Assembly (NCBI GenBank): GCA_947476285.1
Contig: CANJPU010000044.1
Span: 1-46,011, forward strand
Length of the DNA: 46,011 nucleotides
Source: Comamonadaceae bacterium
Lineage (GTDB): Bacteria; Pseudomonadota; Gammaproteobacteria; Burkholderiales; Burkholderiaceae_C
Direction: 5' to 3'
The position numbers were made by a program, and so were the translations under genes. The notes beneath the pieces are model-generated. The model made no database searches and was not told where the DNA came from. It saw only the letters and a program-made list of their open reading frames with translations. Every line of letters begins with the position of its first letter. Positions within the stretch are counted from its first letter, which is position 1. Shown here piece by piece: positions 25,656-33,512 of the stretch.

Positions 25656-28600
25656 AAAAGAAGTTCATTCAGGGATTGCTGGCCTGCCTGTTGCCGCTGT
25701 TCACTCAGTTGCCCGCGCTGGCAGAAGATATCGACCTGTTCCTGGGGGTCTCCGCAACCGCGACCAGCGCACCCAATGTGCTGTTGATGGTGGACAACAC
25801 CGCAAACTGGAATACACCCTTCGTCGCCGAAAAGGCAGCGCTCGTCAACACATTCAACGGCTTGACCACCAACACCTTCAACGTGGGTGTGATGATGTTC
25901 ACCGAGACCAGCGGCGCCGATTCGGGCAATGACGGCGGCTATGTCCGCGCGGCGATTCGGCCCATGACGGCGGCCAACAAAACGCGTTATGCCAACATGA
26001 TCAATGCGCTGGACGTGGGCAACGACAAATCCAACGGCGGCAAGATCGGCAAGGCCATGGAAGAGGCGTACCTGTATTACTCGGGTGGCACGCCCCATGC
26101 CGGCAACAGCAAGGCCAAGACGGATTACACGGGCAACGTCTACAGCCCGAGTCCGGCAGCCCTGGGGGCAGCTCTGGCCTCTTCGCGGGCGGTGTGGGCC
26201 GTGTCGGGCAACGCACTGACATCCAAGACCGCGACCACCTATCAGAATCCACTTGCGGCCAGCGGATGTGCGGGCCGCAATTACATCATCTACATCAGCA
26301 ACGGAGCCGCGCAAGACAACGCCTCTGACATCACCCAGGCCAATGGGGCGTTGACTGCACGCGGAGGCGATGCCACGCAAATCAGCATCAACCCCACCGG
26401 CTCTGCGACCAACCCGGCCGACGAGTGGGCTCGCTTCATGAAGGCCAGCAGCCTGGGCATCACGGTCTACACCATAGACATCAACAAGCTCACCACCGGC
26501 CAGGGGCCGGGATGGACCGCGCTGCTCAAGAGCGTGGCGTCTGTGAGTGGCGGCAAGTATTTCGATGTGGCTGGCAACACCACTGCGATATCCAACGCTT
26601 TGAACACCATCCTGTCAGAAATCCAGTCGGTCAATAGCGTGTTCGCATCGGTCAGCTTGCCGGTGAGCGTGAATACGCAGGGCACCTACCTGAACCAGGT
26701 GTATGTGGGGATGTTCCGCCCGGACGCCGATGCGCTGCCGCTGTGGGCAGGCAACCTCAAGCAGTACAAGCTGGGCTATGTCGGCACTGATCTGAAGCTG
26801 CTCGATGGCGACGACCGCGCCGCCATCAACAACCTGACGGGTTTCATCACCGAGTGCGCGCGAAGTTTCTGGACGCCCACCACAGCCAATACCGCTTGGG
26901 CCAACAAGGGCTGGCCGGCTGGGTCCACTTTCTGCATACCGCCCACCGGGTCGAGCGCCACGCTTTATAAGGATTCCGATTTCCCCGATGGCAACCTGGT
27001 GGAGAAAGGGGGGCAGGGCTACAAGCTGCGCAGCACCACCACCCGCACCGTGAAGACTTGCGGCGCGACCATGGCCACTTGTGCGAGTTCCACCGATCTG
27101 GTCGCGTTCAGCAACACGAGCGTGTCGCAAGCTCAACTGGGTGCGGCCGATACCACAGAGCGCGACGCCATCATCAATTGGGCCAAGGGTCTGGACGTCA
27201 AGGACGAAGACAGCAATACCATTACCACCACTGAGACCCGAAGATCGGCGCACGGCGACGTGGTGCATTCCAGGCCGGTGGCTATCAATTTCGGTACTGA
27301 AGCCGCTCCTCAGGTGGTGGTGTTTTACGGGGGAAATGATGGGCTTTTGCGTGCCATCAACGGCAATCGCACGAATTCGATCGGCAGCTATACGGCCGGC
27401 TCCGAATTGTGGTCTTTCGCTCCGCCAGAGTTCTTCAGCAAGTTCAAGCGCATATATGACAACTCGGTGCGCGTGAGCTACCCGGGTGCAATCGGATTGC
27501 CGCTGCCAAAGCCTTATGGCATGGACGGGCCCATCACCGCCTTCAAAGGGGCGGTGGTCTCCACGCAAAAGGCCTTCATCTATGCCACCATGCGCAGGGG
27601 AGGACGGTCGATGTATGCATTTGACGTGACCGACGCCCTGACCGCGCCCAACAGCCCGGTGCTCAAATGGAGGGTCGGCTGCGCAGATGCGACTGACACT
27701 GATTGCAAGGCCGGGTGGAGTGGTCTGGGCCAAACCTGGTCGTCGCCCAAGTCTTTTTACGCCAGCGGGTACAGCGGCGGAGATACACCAATGCTCATCA
27801 TGGGCGGCGGCTATGACACCTGCGAGGACGCGGACCCCAATACCTGCACCTCCACGTCCAAAGGCCACTACGTCTACATCGTCAATGCCGACACCGGCGC
27901 AATTCTCAAGACCTTCGACACCGGCTTTGATCGATCGGTGATCGCCGATTCAACCATCGTGCGCGACGGCGCGGGCATGGCCATCTATGCCTACACGTCG
28001 GACATGGGTGGCAACGTCTATCGCATCACCATGGGTGCGGGCGCGCCAGCCAGCTGGACCATGAAGCGAATCGCAGCCTTGGGCTGCGCCACCACGGCGA
28101 CCTGCGCCGCCAACCGCAAATTCATGTTCGCCCCCAGCGTGGTGGCATCAGGCAGCGACTACACCATCATGCTGGGATCGGGTGATCGTGAAAAACCCTT
28201 GAATTACTACACGTCGGCGGCATCAGTGGCAAATGCCTTCTACATGTTCACCGACAAGCCCACAGTGGTTGACACCACCTACCCCGGCACGGCGGATTGC
28301 GGCACGGCAGTGATCTGCCTGTCGTCCTTGTATGCCATCACCACCAGCGCCACTCCTTCGGCCACCGATCTGGCAGCCAAAAAGGGCTGGTACCTTGGCA
28401 TGACCTCCACCGAGCAGATCGTCACCTCCGCAGTCACGATTTTCGGCAACGTCACATTCAGCACGCATCAGCCGGCTGTGGCCGCTGCCAGTTGCACATC
28501 CAATCTGGGCACCAGCCGGGTCTACAACATCTCGTACATCAACGCGGCCAGCCTCAACGGCACCGCCAATCGCTACGAGCACCTCTCCGGCGATGGTCTG

Positions 28601-28762
28601 CCGCCTTCGCCTGTGGCCGGCATGGTCACGCTAGACAGCGGGCAAACCGTGCCGTTCTGCATTGGCTGCAGCAAGGACTCGCCGCTGGAAGGAAAGCAAC
28701 CATCCGCATCGTCTTCGGCCATTCGGCCAAAGGGTCGGGTTTACTGGTACATACAGCAATGA
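25652..28762 (+). CDS. pilY1: type IV pilus tip adhesin / assembly factor PilY1
   Basis: 1036 aa secreted protein. A Sec signal peptide (MKKKFIQGLLACLLPLF..., cleavage after ALA near residue 24) precedes a von Willebrand A-like N-terminal domain. Its metal-site motif reads DNTAN instead of DxSxS. The C-terminal half (about 530-1000) is the PilY1 beta-propeller with VVFYGGNDGLLRAING, RRGGRSMYAFDVTD, GGGYDTCEDADPNTC (acidic, possibly calcium-binding) and IVNADTGAIL. PilY1 promotes pilus extension and acts in adhesion and surface sensing. It is co-transcribed with the minor pilins; the fimT-like gene follows with an ATGA overlap. Confidence 0.93.
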   Translation: MKKKFIQGLLACLLPLFTQLPALAEDIDLFLGVSATATSAPNVLLMVDNTANWNTPFVAEKAALVNTFNGLTTNTFNVGVMMFTETSGADSGNDGGYVRAAIRPMTAANKTRYANMINALDVGNDKSNGGKIGKAMEEAYLYYSGGTPHAGNSKAKTDYTGNVYSPSPAALGAALASSRAVWAVSGNALTSKTATTYQNPLAASGCAGRNYIIYISNGAAQDNASDITQANGALTARGGDATQISINPTGSATNPADEWARFMKASSLGITVYTIDINKLTTGQGPGWTALLKSVASVSGGKYFDVAGNTTAISNALNTILSEIQSVNSVFASVSLPVSVNTQGTYLNQVYVGMFRPDADALPLWAGNLKQYKLGYVGTDLKLLDGDDRAAINNLTGFITECARSFWTPTTANTAWANKGWPAGSTFCIPPTGSSATLYKDSDFPDGNLVEKGGQGYKLRSTTTRTVKTCGATMATCASSTDLVAFSNTSVSQAQLGAADTTERDAIINWAKGLDVKDEDSNTITTTETRRSAHGDVVHSRPVAINFGTEAAPQVVVFYGGNDGLLRAINGNRTNSIGSYTAGSELWSFAPPEFFSKFKRIYDNSVRVSYPGAIGLPLPKPYGMDGPITAFKGAVVSTQKAFIYATMRRGGRSMYAFDVTDALTAPNSPVLKWRVGCADATDTDCKAGWSGLGQTWSSPKSFYASGYSGGDTPMLIMGGGYDTCEDADPNTCTSTSKGHYVYIVNADTGAILKTFDTGFDRSVIADSTIVRDGAGMAIYAYTSDMGGNVYRITMGAGAPASWTMKRIAALGCATTATCAANRKFMFAPSVVASGSDYTIMLGSGDREKPLNYYTSAASVANAFYMFTDKPTVVDTTYPGTADCGTAVICLSSLYAITTSATPSATDLAAKKGWYLGMTSTEQIVTSAVTIFGNVTFSTHQPAVAAASCTSNLGTSRVYNISYINAASLNGTANRYEHLSGDGLPPSPVAGMVTLDSGQTVPFCIGCSKDSPLEGKQPSASSSAIRPKGRVYWYIQQ

Positions 28763-29319
28763 AAACCAAGGCCGGCTCCATTTTCATTCGGGCCATGCCG
28801 ATGGCCGGCTTCACACTGATCGAGCTGATGGTCACCCTGACCATCGTCGGTATTTTGGCTGCGTTGGCCGCACCGTCATTCAACGAGGCGATTCTGAGCA
28901 ACAAGCTCGCGGCCTATGCCAACGACTTCAGTGCCAGCGCGCAGTTGGCTCGCAGCGAAGCAATAAAGCGCAATTCGGTTGTGACTTTGTGTCGGTCAAC
29001 AGATAGCACCACCTGCGCCACGTCAGGCAACTGGCAACAGGGCTGGATTGTGATGTGCCTCACTACCAACAACGTGGCCTGCAACCCTTCAGGCACCAGC
29101 ACGATCGTGATGCACAAGCAGGGGGCATTGTCTGGCGACTACAGCATGACGTCTTCGGTGTACAGCGTTGACTTTCAGCCCACGGGGGCTGGCGCTACCA
29201 GTACCGCCATCACGCTGTGCCGCGCCTTGCCAGAGGCTGGGCGGCAGGAGCGAGTCCTCACGGTCAGCGCGACGGGGCGCATATCGGTGGCCACCACGAG
29301 GACTGGCAGTTGCAGTTGA
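28759..29319 (+). CDS. fimT: GspH/FimT-type minor pseudopilin (first copy)
   Basis: 186 aa prepilin starting at ATG 28759, overlapping the pilY1 stop (ATGA). Leader of about 17 residues ending MAG, then FTLIELMVTLTIVGILAALAAPSF with Glu5. SAQLARSEAIKRNSVVTLCRS and NWQQGWIVMC are FimT/FimU/GspH signatures. Probably the last gene of the pilin operon, acting as a minor-pilin adaptor between the tip complex and the pilus shaft. Confidence 0.87.
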   Translation: MKTKAGSIFIRAMPMAGFTLIELMVTLTIVGILAALAAPSFNEAILSNKLAAYANDFSASAQLARSEAIKRNSVVTLCRSTDSTTCATSGNWQQGWIVMCLTTNNVACNPSGTSTIVMHKQGALSGDYSMTSSVYSVDFQPTGAGATSTAITLCRALPEAGRQERVLTVSATGRISVATTRTGSCS

Positions 29320-29415
29320 ACGAAGAGCTATTGTTTATTAACAAGTCCTCGTAATTGCCCATTTTGATCGTATATATTGTTACAAAATTAATCTATTCAG
29401 GCTATATTTCTGGCC
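29320..29415 (+). promoter_or_regulatory. AT-rich promoter region of the second fimT-like gene
   Basis: A clearly AT-rich patch in a GC-rich window. A sigma-70-like pair TTGATC (29365-29370) and ATTAAT (29388-29393) with a 17-nt spacer fits well; TATATT at 29403-29408 is another possible -10. The short TTGTT-TATT-AACAA hairpin at its left end is too weak for a terminator. Confidence 0.45.
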
Positions 29416-30021
29416 ATGAACGATGCGCTCAATCACAAACCGCCTTCAGTATGTAAGGCCCCTCCCGCCGCACCCCGGCACGTACTTTCTCGGGGCTTTA
29501 CCCTCATTGAACTCCTCAGTGTCATGGCAGTTTCAGCCGTGCTGCTGTCGGTGGCCATGCCGCCGCTGACGGCCTTTGTAAACAGTGTTCAGCTGAGCAG
29601 CGCATCCAATGCCTTTGTCTCCGGTCTGCATCTGGCCCGCAGCGAAGCCATCAAGCGCAACGCCCGGGTGGTGGTGTGCAAGTCGGCTGACGGAGTTGTC
29701 TGTGGGCGCACCGGCGGGTGGGAGCAGGGCTGGATCGTGTTTCAGGACGACAACAATGACGGCGAGCGCGACGAGGACGAGCTTATAGTCCAGCGAGAGC
29801 AGCACTTGGCCAGCAGTCTGCGCCTGGTGGGAAACCTGAACCTTGCTCGCTATGTGTCCTTCAACCCCTCAGGCGCCACCCAGCTCGTGAGCGGAGGCTT
29901 TCAGGCCGGTACTTTGACGGTGTGCAAGCAGTCGCTCGATGGCGGTGAAGCACGCCAGATCGTTCTGAACGCAGTGGGCCGGCCGCGGGTTCAGAAGACC
30001 GTTGTTCGGTATTGCGCCTGA
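29416..30021 (+). CDS. GspH/FimT-type minor pseudopilin (second copy)
   Basis: 201 aa prepilin, a paralogue of the preceding protein with the same core: leader ending SRG, then FTLIELLSVMAVSAVLLSVAMPPL, SGLHLARSEAIKRNARVVVCKS and WEQGWIVFQDDNNDGERDEDE. The leader is unusually long (about 27 residues) for a class III prepilin signal. The acidic stretch DDNNDGERDEDE resembles a calcium-binding turn seen in some FimT/GspH proteins. It has its own AT-rich upstream region and may be expressed separately from the operon. No SD is evident before the ATG. Confidence 0.85.
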   Translation: MNDALNHKPPSVCKAPPAAPRHVLSRGFTLIELLSVMAVSAVLLSVAMPPLTAFVNSVQLSSASNAFVSGLHLARSEAIKRNARVVVCKSADGVVCGRTGGWEQGWIVFQDDNNDGERDEDELIVQREQHLASSLRLVGNLNLARYVSFNPSGATQLVSGGFQAGTLTVCKQSLDGGEARQIVLNAVGRPRVQKTVVRYCA

Positions 30022-30108
30022 GCTTGACCTATTCCGGTTGAACGTAGCGGGCCCAGGCCTCGGTCTGCGCGGCCAAGAAGGCGGCGGATGATTTCCGGGT
30101 GGGTGCAC
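30022..30108. other. 87-nt convergent gap between fimT copy 2 and nrdR
   Basis: No gene or clear terminator hairpin with a T-run was seen on either strand. Confidence 0.4.
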
Positions 30109-30558
30109 CTAACGCCGCACCTCGTCCACCAGAGTTTTGAACTCATCGATGTCCTCGAAGCTGCGATAGACGCTGGCAAAGCGCACGTAGGCCACCTTGT
30201 CGAGCTTCTTGAGTTCGCGCATGACCAGTTCGCCCAACCGGGCAGACGGAATTTCACGCAGGCCCAGATTGAGCAGTTTTTCCTCGATGCGCTCAACCGC
30301 GCTGTCGATCTGCTCAGTGCTGACGGGTCGCTTGCGCAGCGCCAGGTTCATTGAGCCGAGCAACTTTGCGCGCTCGTAGTCGATGCGTCGGCCATCTTTC
30401 TTGACCACCGCCGGAAAGGTCACGTCGGGCCGCTCATAAGTGGTGAAGCGCTTCTCGCAGGCGATGCACTGCCGGCGCCGACGCACGAAGTCGCCGTCTT
30501 CCGCAACACGCGTCTCCACCACCTGGGTCTCGTCGTTGCTGCAGAAGGGGCACTTCAT
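30109..30558 (-). CDS. nrdR: transcriptional repressor NrdR
   Basis: 149 aa ATP/dATP-sensing repressor of ribonucleotide reductase genes. The zinc ribbon uses Cys3, Cys6, Cys31 and Cys34 ([23 protein letters not shown]), followed by an ATP-cone domain with [29 protein letters not shown]. Length is standard. It lies 7 nt after glyA and is probably co-transcribed with it, a common proteobacterial arrangement. Confidence 0.96.
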   Translation of the reverse strand: MKCPFCSNDETQVVETRVAEDGDFVRRRRQCIACEKRFTTYERPDVTFPAVVKKDGRRIDYERAKLLGSMNLALRKRPVSTEQIDSAVERIEEKLLNLGLREIPSARLGELVMRELKKLDKVAYVRFASVYRSFEDIDEFKTLVDEVRR

Positions 30559-30565
30559 GGCGTGC

Positions 30566-31810
30566 TCAGGAGTAGACCGGGAAGCGGCGGGTCAGTGCGT
30601 TGACCTTTTCCCGCACGGCCGAGATGTTGGCCGCGTCGCGGGGATTGTCCAACACGTCGGCGATCATGTTGGCCGTCAGGCGCGCTTCTTCTTCCTTGAA
30701 TCCGCGGGTGGTCATGGCGGGCGTTCCAATGCGCACGCCACTGGTGACCATCGGCTTTTCCGGATCGTTGGGAATGGCGTTTTTGTTGATGGTCATGTGC
30801 GCGTCGCCCAGCACTGCCTCGGCCTCCTTGCCGGTGATGCCCTTGGCCCGCAGGTCCACCAGCATCACATGGCTCTCGGTGCGGCCGCTGACGATGCGCA
30901 ATCCGCGCTCGGTGAGCGTCTGGGCCACCACCTGGGCGTTTGCGGCCACCTGCCGCTGGTAGATCTTGAATTCGGGTGCCAGTGCCTCCTTGAAAGCCAC
31001 GGCCTTGGCGGCGATCACGTGCATCAGCGGGCCGCCTTGCAGTCCGGGGAAGATCGCGCTGTTGATGGCTTTTTCGTGTTCGGGCCGCATCAGGATGAAG
31101 CCGCCGCGCGGGCCGCGCATGCTCTTGTGGGTGGTGGAGGTCACCACGTCCGCGAACGGCACTGGATTGGGGTAGACGCCTGCGGCGATCAGGCCGGCGT
31201 AGTGGGCCATGTCCACCATGAAAATCGCCCCGACATCCTTGGCGACCTTGGCAAAGCGTTCGAAGTCGATGCGCAGCGCATAGGCAGAGGCTCCGGCAAT
31301 GATCAGTTTCGGCTTGCTCTCATGGGCCTTGCGCTCCATGGCGTCGTAATCGATCTCTTCTTTGTCGTTCAAACCATAGGAGACCACGTTGAACCACTTG
31401 CCGCTCATGTTCAGGGCCATGCCGTGAGTCAGGTGGCCGCCTTCGGCCAGGCTCATGCCCATGATGGTGTCGCCCGGCTTGAGGAAGGCCAGGAACACCG
31501 CCTCATTGGCCTGCGCGCCCGAATGTGGCTGCACATTGGCCGCCTGCGCACCAAAAAGCTCCTTGATGCGCGACAGTGCGAGTTGCTCGGCGATGTCGAC
31601 GAATTCACAGCCGCCGTAGTAGCGCTTGCCCGGATAGCCCTCGGCGTACTTGTTGGTGAGCTGAGTGCCTTGCGCGGCCATCACGGCGGGAGAGGCGTAG
31701 TTCTCGCTCGCGATGAGTTCGATGTGTTCTTCCTGGCGCTGGTTCTCGGACCGGATGGCGGCCCACAGCTCGGGATCGGTTTGTTCGATGAGGATATTTC
31801 GGTTGTACAT
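30566..31810 (-). CDS. glyA: serine hydroxymethyltransferase
   Basis: 414 aa PLP enzyme interconverting serine plus tetrahydrofolate with glycine plus 5,10-methylene-THF, the main one-carbon source. Start is ATG 31810 with AAGGA 6 nt upstream; the frame extends upstream but only through the riboswitch. [30 protein letters not shown], the PLP-lysine motif [14 protein letters not shown] near residue 228, and the C-terminal [14 protein letters not shown] are intact. Expression is likely controlled by the upstream ZTP-type riboswitch through its SD. Confidence 0.97.
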   Translation of the reverse strand: MYNRNILIEQTDPELWAAIRSENQRQEEHIELIASENYASPAVMAAQGTQLTNKYAEGYPGKRYYGGCEFVDIAEQLALSRIKELFGAQAANVQPHSGAQANEAVFLAFLKPGDTIMGMSLAEGGHLTHGMALNMSGKWFNVVSYGLNDKEEIDYDAMERKAHESKPKLIIAGASAYALRIDFERFAKVAKDVGAIFMVDMAHYAGLIAAGVYPNPVPFADVVTSTTHKSMRGPRGGFILMRPEHEKAINSAIFPGLQGGPLMHVIAAKAVAFKEALAPEFKIYQRQVAANAQVVAQTLTERGLRIVSGRTESHVMLVDLRAKGITGKEAEAVLGDAHMTINKNAIPNDPEKPMVTSGVRIGTPAMTTRGFKEEEARLTANMIADVLDNPRDAANISAVREKVNALTRRFPVYS

Positions 31811-31855
31811 GGCAGTCCTTAAAGACGACGGTCCTTGTGCTTGACAAGGGCTGCC
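31811..31855 (-). promoter_or_regulatory. putative expression platform: anti-SD pairing before glyA
   Basis: The transcript segment GGCAGCCCUU (31855-31846), which shares its first nucleotides with the aptamer's CCUGGGCA, can pair 9 of 10 bases with AAGGACUGCC (31820-31811), the SD of glyA. A competing hairpin CCUUGU/ACAAGG (31849-31833) would free the SD. Ligand-stabilised aptamer plus that hairpin would thus turn translation on. This is inferred from pairing by eye. Confidence 0.55.
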
Positions 31856-31948
31856 CAGGCGAACGGCTGAACGCCGGATGACCGGCGGTGCGCTTCCCAG
31901 TGGTTGGTAGGGGAGTGGTCTCCCGCTGTTTTCCACGTCAGCGCGGGC
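31846..31948 (-). ncRNA. ZTP (pfl-type) riboswitch in the glyA leader
   Basis: Read on the minus strand, the leader contains the pfl/ZTP landmarks in order: a P1 strand with UGACGUGG (31944-31933), a small hairpin GGGAG-ACCA-CUCCC (31924-31911), CACUGGGAAGCGC closing P1 (31902-31890), a variable linker hairpin CGCCGG/CCGGCG (31887-31872), and the conserved CCGUUCGCCUGGGCA (31866-31852). The class binds ZMP/ZTP, signals of 10-formyl-THF shortage, and commonly controls glyA and other folate genes. The assignment is by motif recall; a covariance-model search would settle it. Confidence 0.8.
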
Positions 31949-32019
31949 CTCCGGATGGATCGCCGCGCCTATCGCCAGTTGCGCACGCCGCTAGTGTAGC
32001 GGACCTGCACAGCTTGCGA

Positions 32020-32835
32020 TCAGGAAACCGAAGAGTAGGCGACTTTCTCGTCCGTCACTGGCGGCTCTGCCGCCGCAGGGGCCACCGTGCGCAGCACCTG
32101 CGGCTGAGCCAGGGGCACTGAGCGGCCGGCGGCCACCAGCTTGAGGCGCTCATGTTCGGCCATGACTTTTCCGGCATAGCCGCCATCGCCATCCTGGTTG
32201 CTGGCGCCCACGTAGGACTTCAGCCCTGCATGCAAAGAGCCGGCTCGCGCGATGCACTCCTGCAGCACCTTCACGCCCACCCGCAGGTTGGTCACTGGGT
32301 CGAACGCTGCCAGCTTGCCGCCGAAGTTTTCGTACTTGTCGCTGTGCACGCCAGTGACGACCTGCATCAGTCCCTGTGCGCCCATCGGGCTCTGGGCGAA
32401 GGGGTTGAAGCCAGATTCGATGGCCATTACAGCCAGGATCAAGGTGGGGTCGAGCTTGGCGCGTGCGCCAGTTTCATAGGCTTCTGCAACCAGAGCGCTC
32501 AACGGCTCGGGCGCTACCCGGTACTTCTTGCTAAGCCAAAAGGCAACTGCCGCTTGCTGCTTGGGCAGGTCTTGCGGGTCGGTTGCTGTGGCGCGGTCGA
32601 TCGCATCGGGTTCGACTTGCATGCCTGCGGCCGCCACGTGTCGGGCCTTGAGCCAGCTCATGAGCTGGGTTTCGCCGACCTGACGCAAGTCGGGCCGGGC
32701 TGCCAGGGTGATGACGCCAAATACCAGTGCCAAGCCCACCAGGGCAAAGCTGTTGTGCGTGATCTCAAACAGACCTTCGGCGACATCGGACATGAAAGTC
32801 CGCAGGCCTTGAGTCAATTTTCCTAACGCTGTCAT
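32020..32835 (-). CDS. membrane-anchored lytic transglycosylase (SLT domain)
   Basis: 271 aa. One membrane segment near residues 28-46 (NSFALVGLALVFGVITLAA) anchors the protein with its C-terminal domain in the periplasm. The SLT domain has the catalytic Glu140 in AIESGFNPFAQS, then MGAQGLMQV and NLRVGVKVLQECI. It cleaves peptidoglycan between MurNAc and GlcNAc with formation of anhydro-MurNAc. The C-terminal ~45 residues are Pro/Ala/Val-rich. SD AAGGAAG lies before the ATG. It appears to be a single-gene unit; no specific secretion or pilus role can be assigned. Confidence 0.88.
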   Translation of the reverse strand: MTALGKLTQGLRTFMSDVAEGLFEITHNSFALVGLALVFGVITLAARPDLRQVGETQLMSWLKARHVAAAGMQVEPDAIDRATATDPQDLPKQQAAVAFWLSKKYRVAPEPLSALVAEAYETGARAKLDPTLILAVMAIESGFNPFAQSPMGAQGLMQVVTGVHSDKYENFGGKLAAFDPVTNLRVGVKVLQECIARAGSLHAGLKSYVGASNQDGDGGYAGKVMAEHERLKLVAAGRSVPLAQPQVLRTVAPAAAEPPVTDEKVAYSSVS

Positions 32836-32952
32836 AGCACTTCCTTTCTACGCGCGGGCCTGCCATGTAATGCTGCACGCAGCATCACTGTCACAGGCTC
32901 CTCGTTTGGATTGGTACGCCATTGAACTACCAGGAGCCTTTGGAGGATCGTC

Positions 32953-33069
32953 ATGGCGATTCAACTTAGCCGGGGTCGGCAGCGGATGAAAGTTCTCAGT
33001 ACATTGCCAAGAACTGGGCGGATTTTAAGTGGGTCTACATATCATGTCAAGAATATCAAACTAATTTGA
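32953..33069 (+). CDS. possible small basic protein, 38 aa
   Basis: ATG 32953 is preceded by a strong Shine-Dalgarno (TTTGGAGG, 6 nt spacing after GGAGG). The frame encodes 38 residues starting MAIQLSRGRQRMKVL and ending VKNIKLI, rich in Arg/Lys with hydrophobic residues. Its stop lies within the AT-rich palindrome at 33052-33073. An 8-bp inverted repeat ends 13 nt before the ATG. I recognise no family. The strong SD is the main support; there is no evidence of expression. Confidence 0.35.
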   Translation: MAIQLSRGRQRMKVLSTLPRTGRILSGSTYHVKNIKLI

Positions 33070-33073
33070 TATT
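33052..33073. repeat. AT-rich 9-bp-arm palindrome
   Basis: AATATCAAA-CTAA-TTTGATATT, a perfect inverted repeat in an otherwise GC-rich region. It could be an operator or an mRNA 3' hairpin for the small ORF; only three T follow, so it is a poor intrinsic terminator. Confidence 0.5.
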
Positions 33074-33167
33074 TCTATTCGCCAGGTCGGCAGCGGTCTG
33101 TCAAGTCCACTTTTTCTGTGCTTTGAAGACGCCTGGATGCGGTTGGTGCGGCGTTGAAGAAATCATC

Positions 33168-33196
33168 TTGAAATCAGAGCCGGGGTCGCCTAGATT
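33168..33196 (+). promoter_or_regulatory. sigma-70-like promoter of a candidate small RNA
   Basis: TTGAAA (33168-33173) and TAGATT (33191-33196) with an optimal 17-nt spacer. Transcription would start near 33203, exactly where a perfect hairpin begins. Confidence 0.5.
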
Positions 33197-33202
33197 GAAG
33201 GA

Positions 33203-33262
33203 GTCCGAGTTATCGGACGATCAGCCGGCAGTGCCATCCAGGGTGGTGGCCGGCTCCTTTTG
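33203..33262 (+). ncRNA. candidate intergenic small RNA, ~60 nt
   Basis: From the predicted start the RNA would contain a 5' hairpin GTCCGA-GTTA-TCGGAC (33203-33218) and a terminator-like helix AGCCGGC/GCCGGCT (33223-33229, 33249-33255) with an inner GCCA/TGGT helix, followed by CCTTTT. The U-run is short, so read-through to a second terminator at 33349-33392 is possible, giving a ~190-nt form or a leader for the DUF349 gene. I do not recognise it as 6S, tmRNA or RNase P RNA. Inferred only. Confidence 0.4.
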
Positions 33263-33348
33263 GAGGCAATCCATTGCTTCCGACGCGATGCGGGACATCA
33301 ATACTCCCACTCGCGAACCTCGGCGGCGCACGACTTATGTCAGCTGCC

Positions 33349-33392
33349 AAGCCCGGCAGGCGGTTTTGCTGTCTGACCGGGCTTTCTCTTTT
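33349..33392 (+). terminator. intrinsic terminator-like hairpin
   Basis: AAGCCCGG / CCGGGCTT, an 8-bp perfect stem with a 20-nt loop, followed by TCTCTTTTT. It lies about 120 nt upstream of the DUF349 gene, so it would end the upstream intergenic transcript rather than a known gene. Confidence 0.55.
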
Positions 33393-33512
33393 TCGCACCG
33401 ATCAGCCATGTGGCTGGGCCGTGATGGCACTTCATGACCGTTTCGCGGCGAGAATAGCGGTTTGCCCCGTTCGCGGGGTCTTTCCGTTAAAACGACAACA
33501 CATTCATACGCA

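Larger units (their letters stand above)
32836..33512. other. 677-nt structured intergenic region
   Basis: No long convincing gene. From left to right it holds: a perfect hairpin ATGCTG-CACG-CAGCAT (32870-32885); an 8-bp inverted repeat AGGCTCCT/AGGAGCCT with a 29-nt loop (32895-32939); a small ORF with strong SD (32953-33069); an AT-rich palindrome (33052-33073); a 12-nt direct repeat GGTCGGCAGCGG (32974, 33085); a sigma-70-like promoter (33168-33196) with a structured RNA; a second terminator-like hairpin (33349-33392); and a CCCCG-TTCG-CGGGG hairpin (33465-33478). These parts are listed separately where supportable. Confidence 0.6.

Noticed and set aside
26615..27868. 417-codon open frame on the minus strand inside pilY1
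   Set aside because: It is a GC-driven shadow of the sense gene; pilY1 on the plus strand carries recognisable domains and this frame shows none.
29330..29346. Terminator after the first fimT
   Set aside because: TTGTT-TATT-AACAA is only five A/T-rich pairs without a T-run.
31811..31936. N-terminal extension of GlyA by 42 residues
   Set aside because: The extension is the riboswitch and SD region; SHMT begins at [10 protein letters not shown] with a proper SD.
33066..33437. 123-codon plus-strand frame over the structured intergenic region
   Set aside because: Begins at a TTG without SD, runs through the promoter, hairpins and terminator, and resembles no protein.
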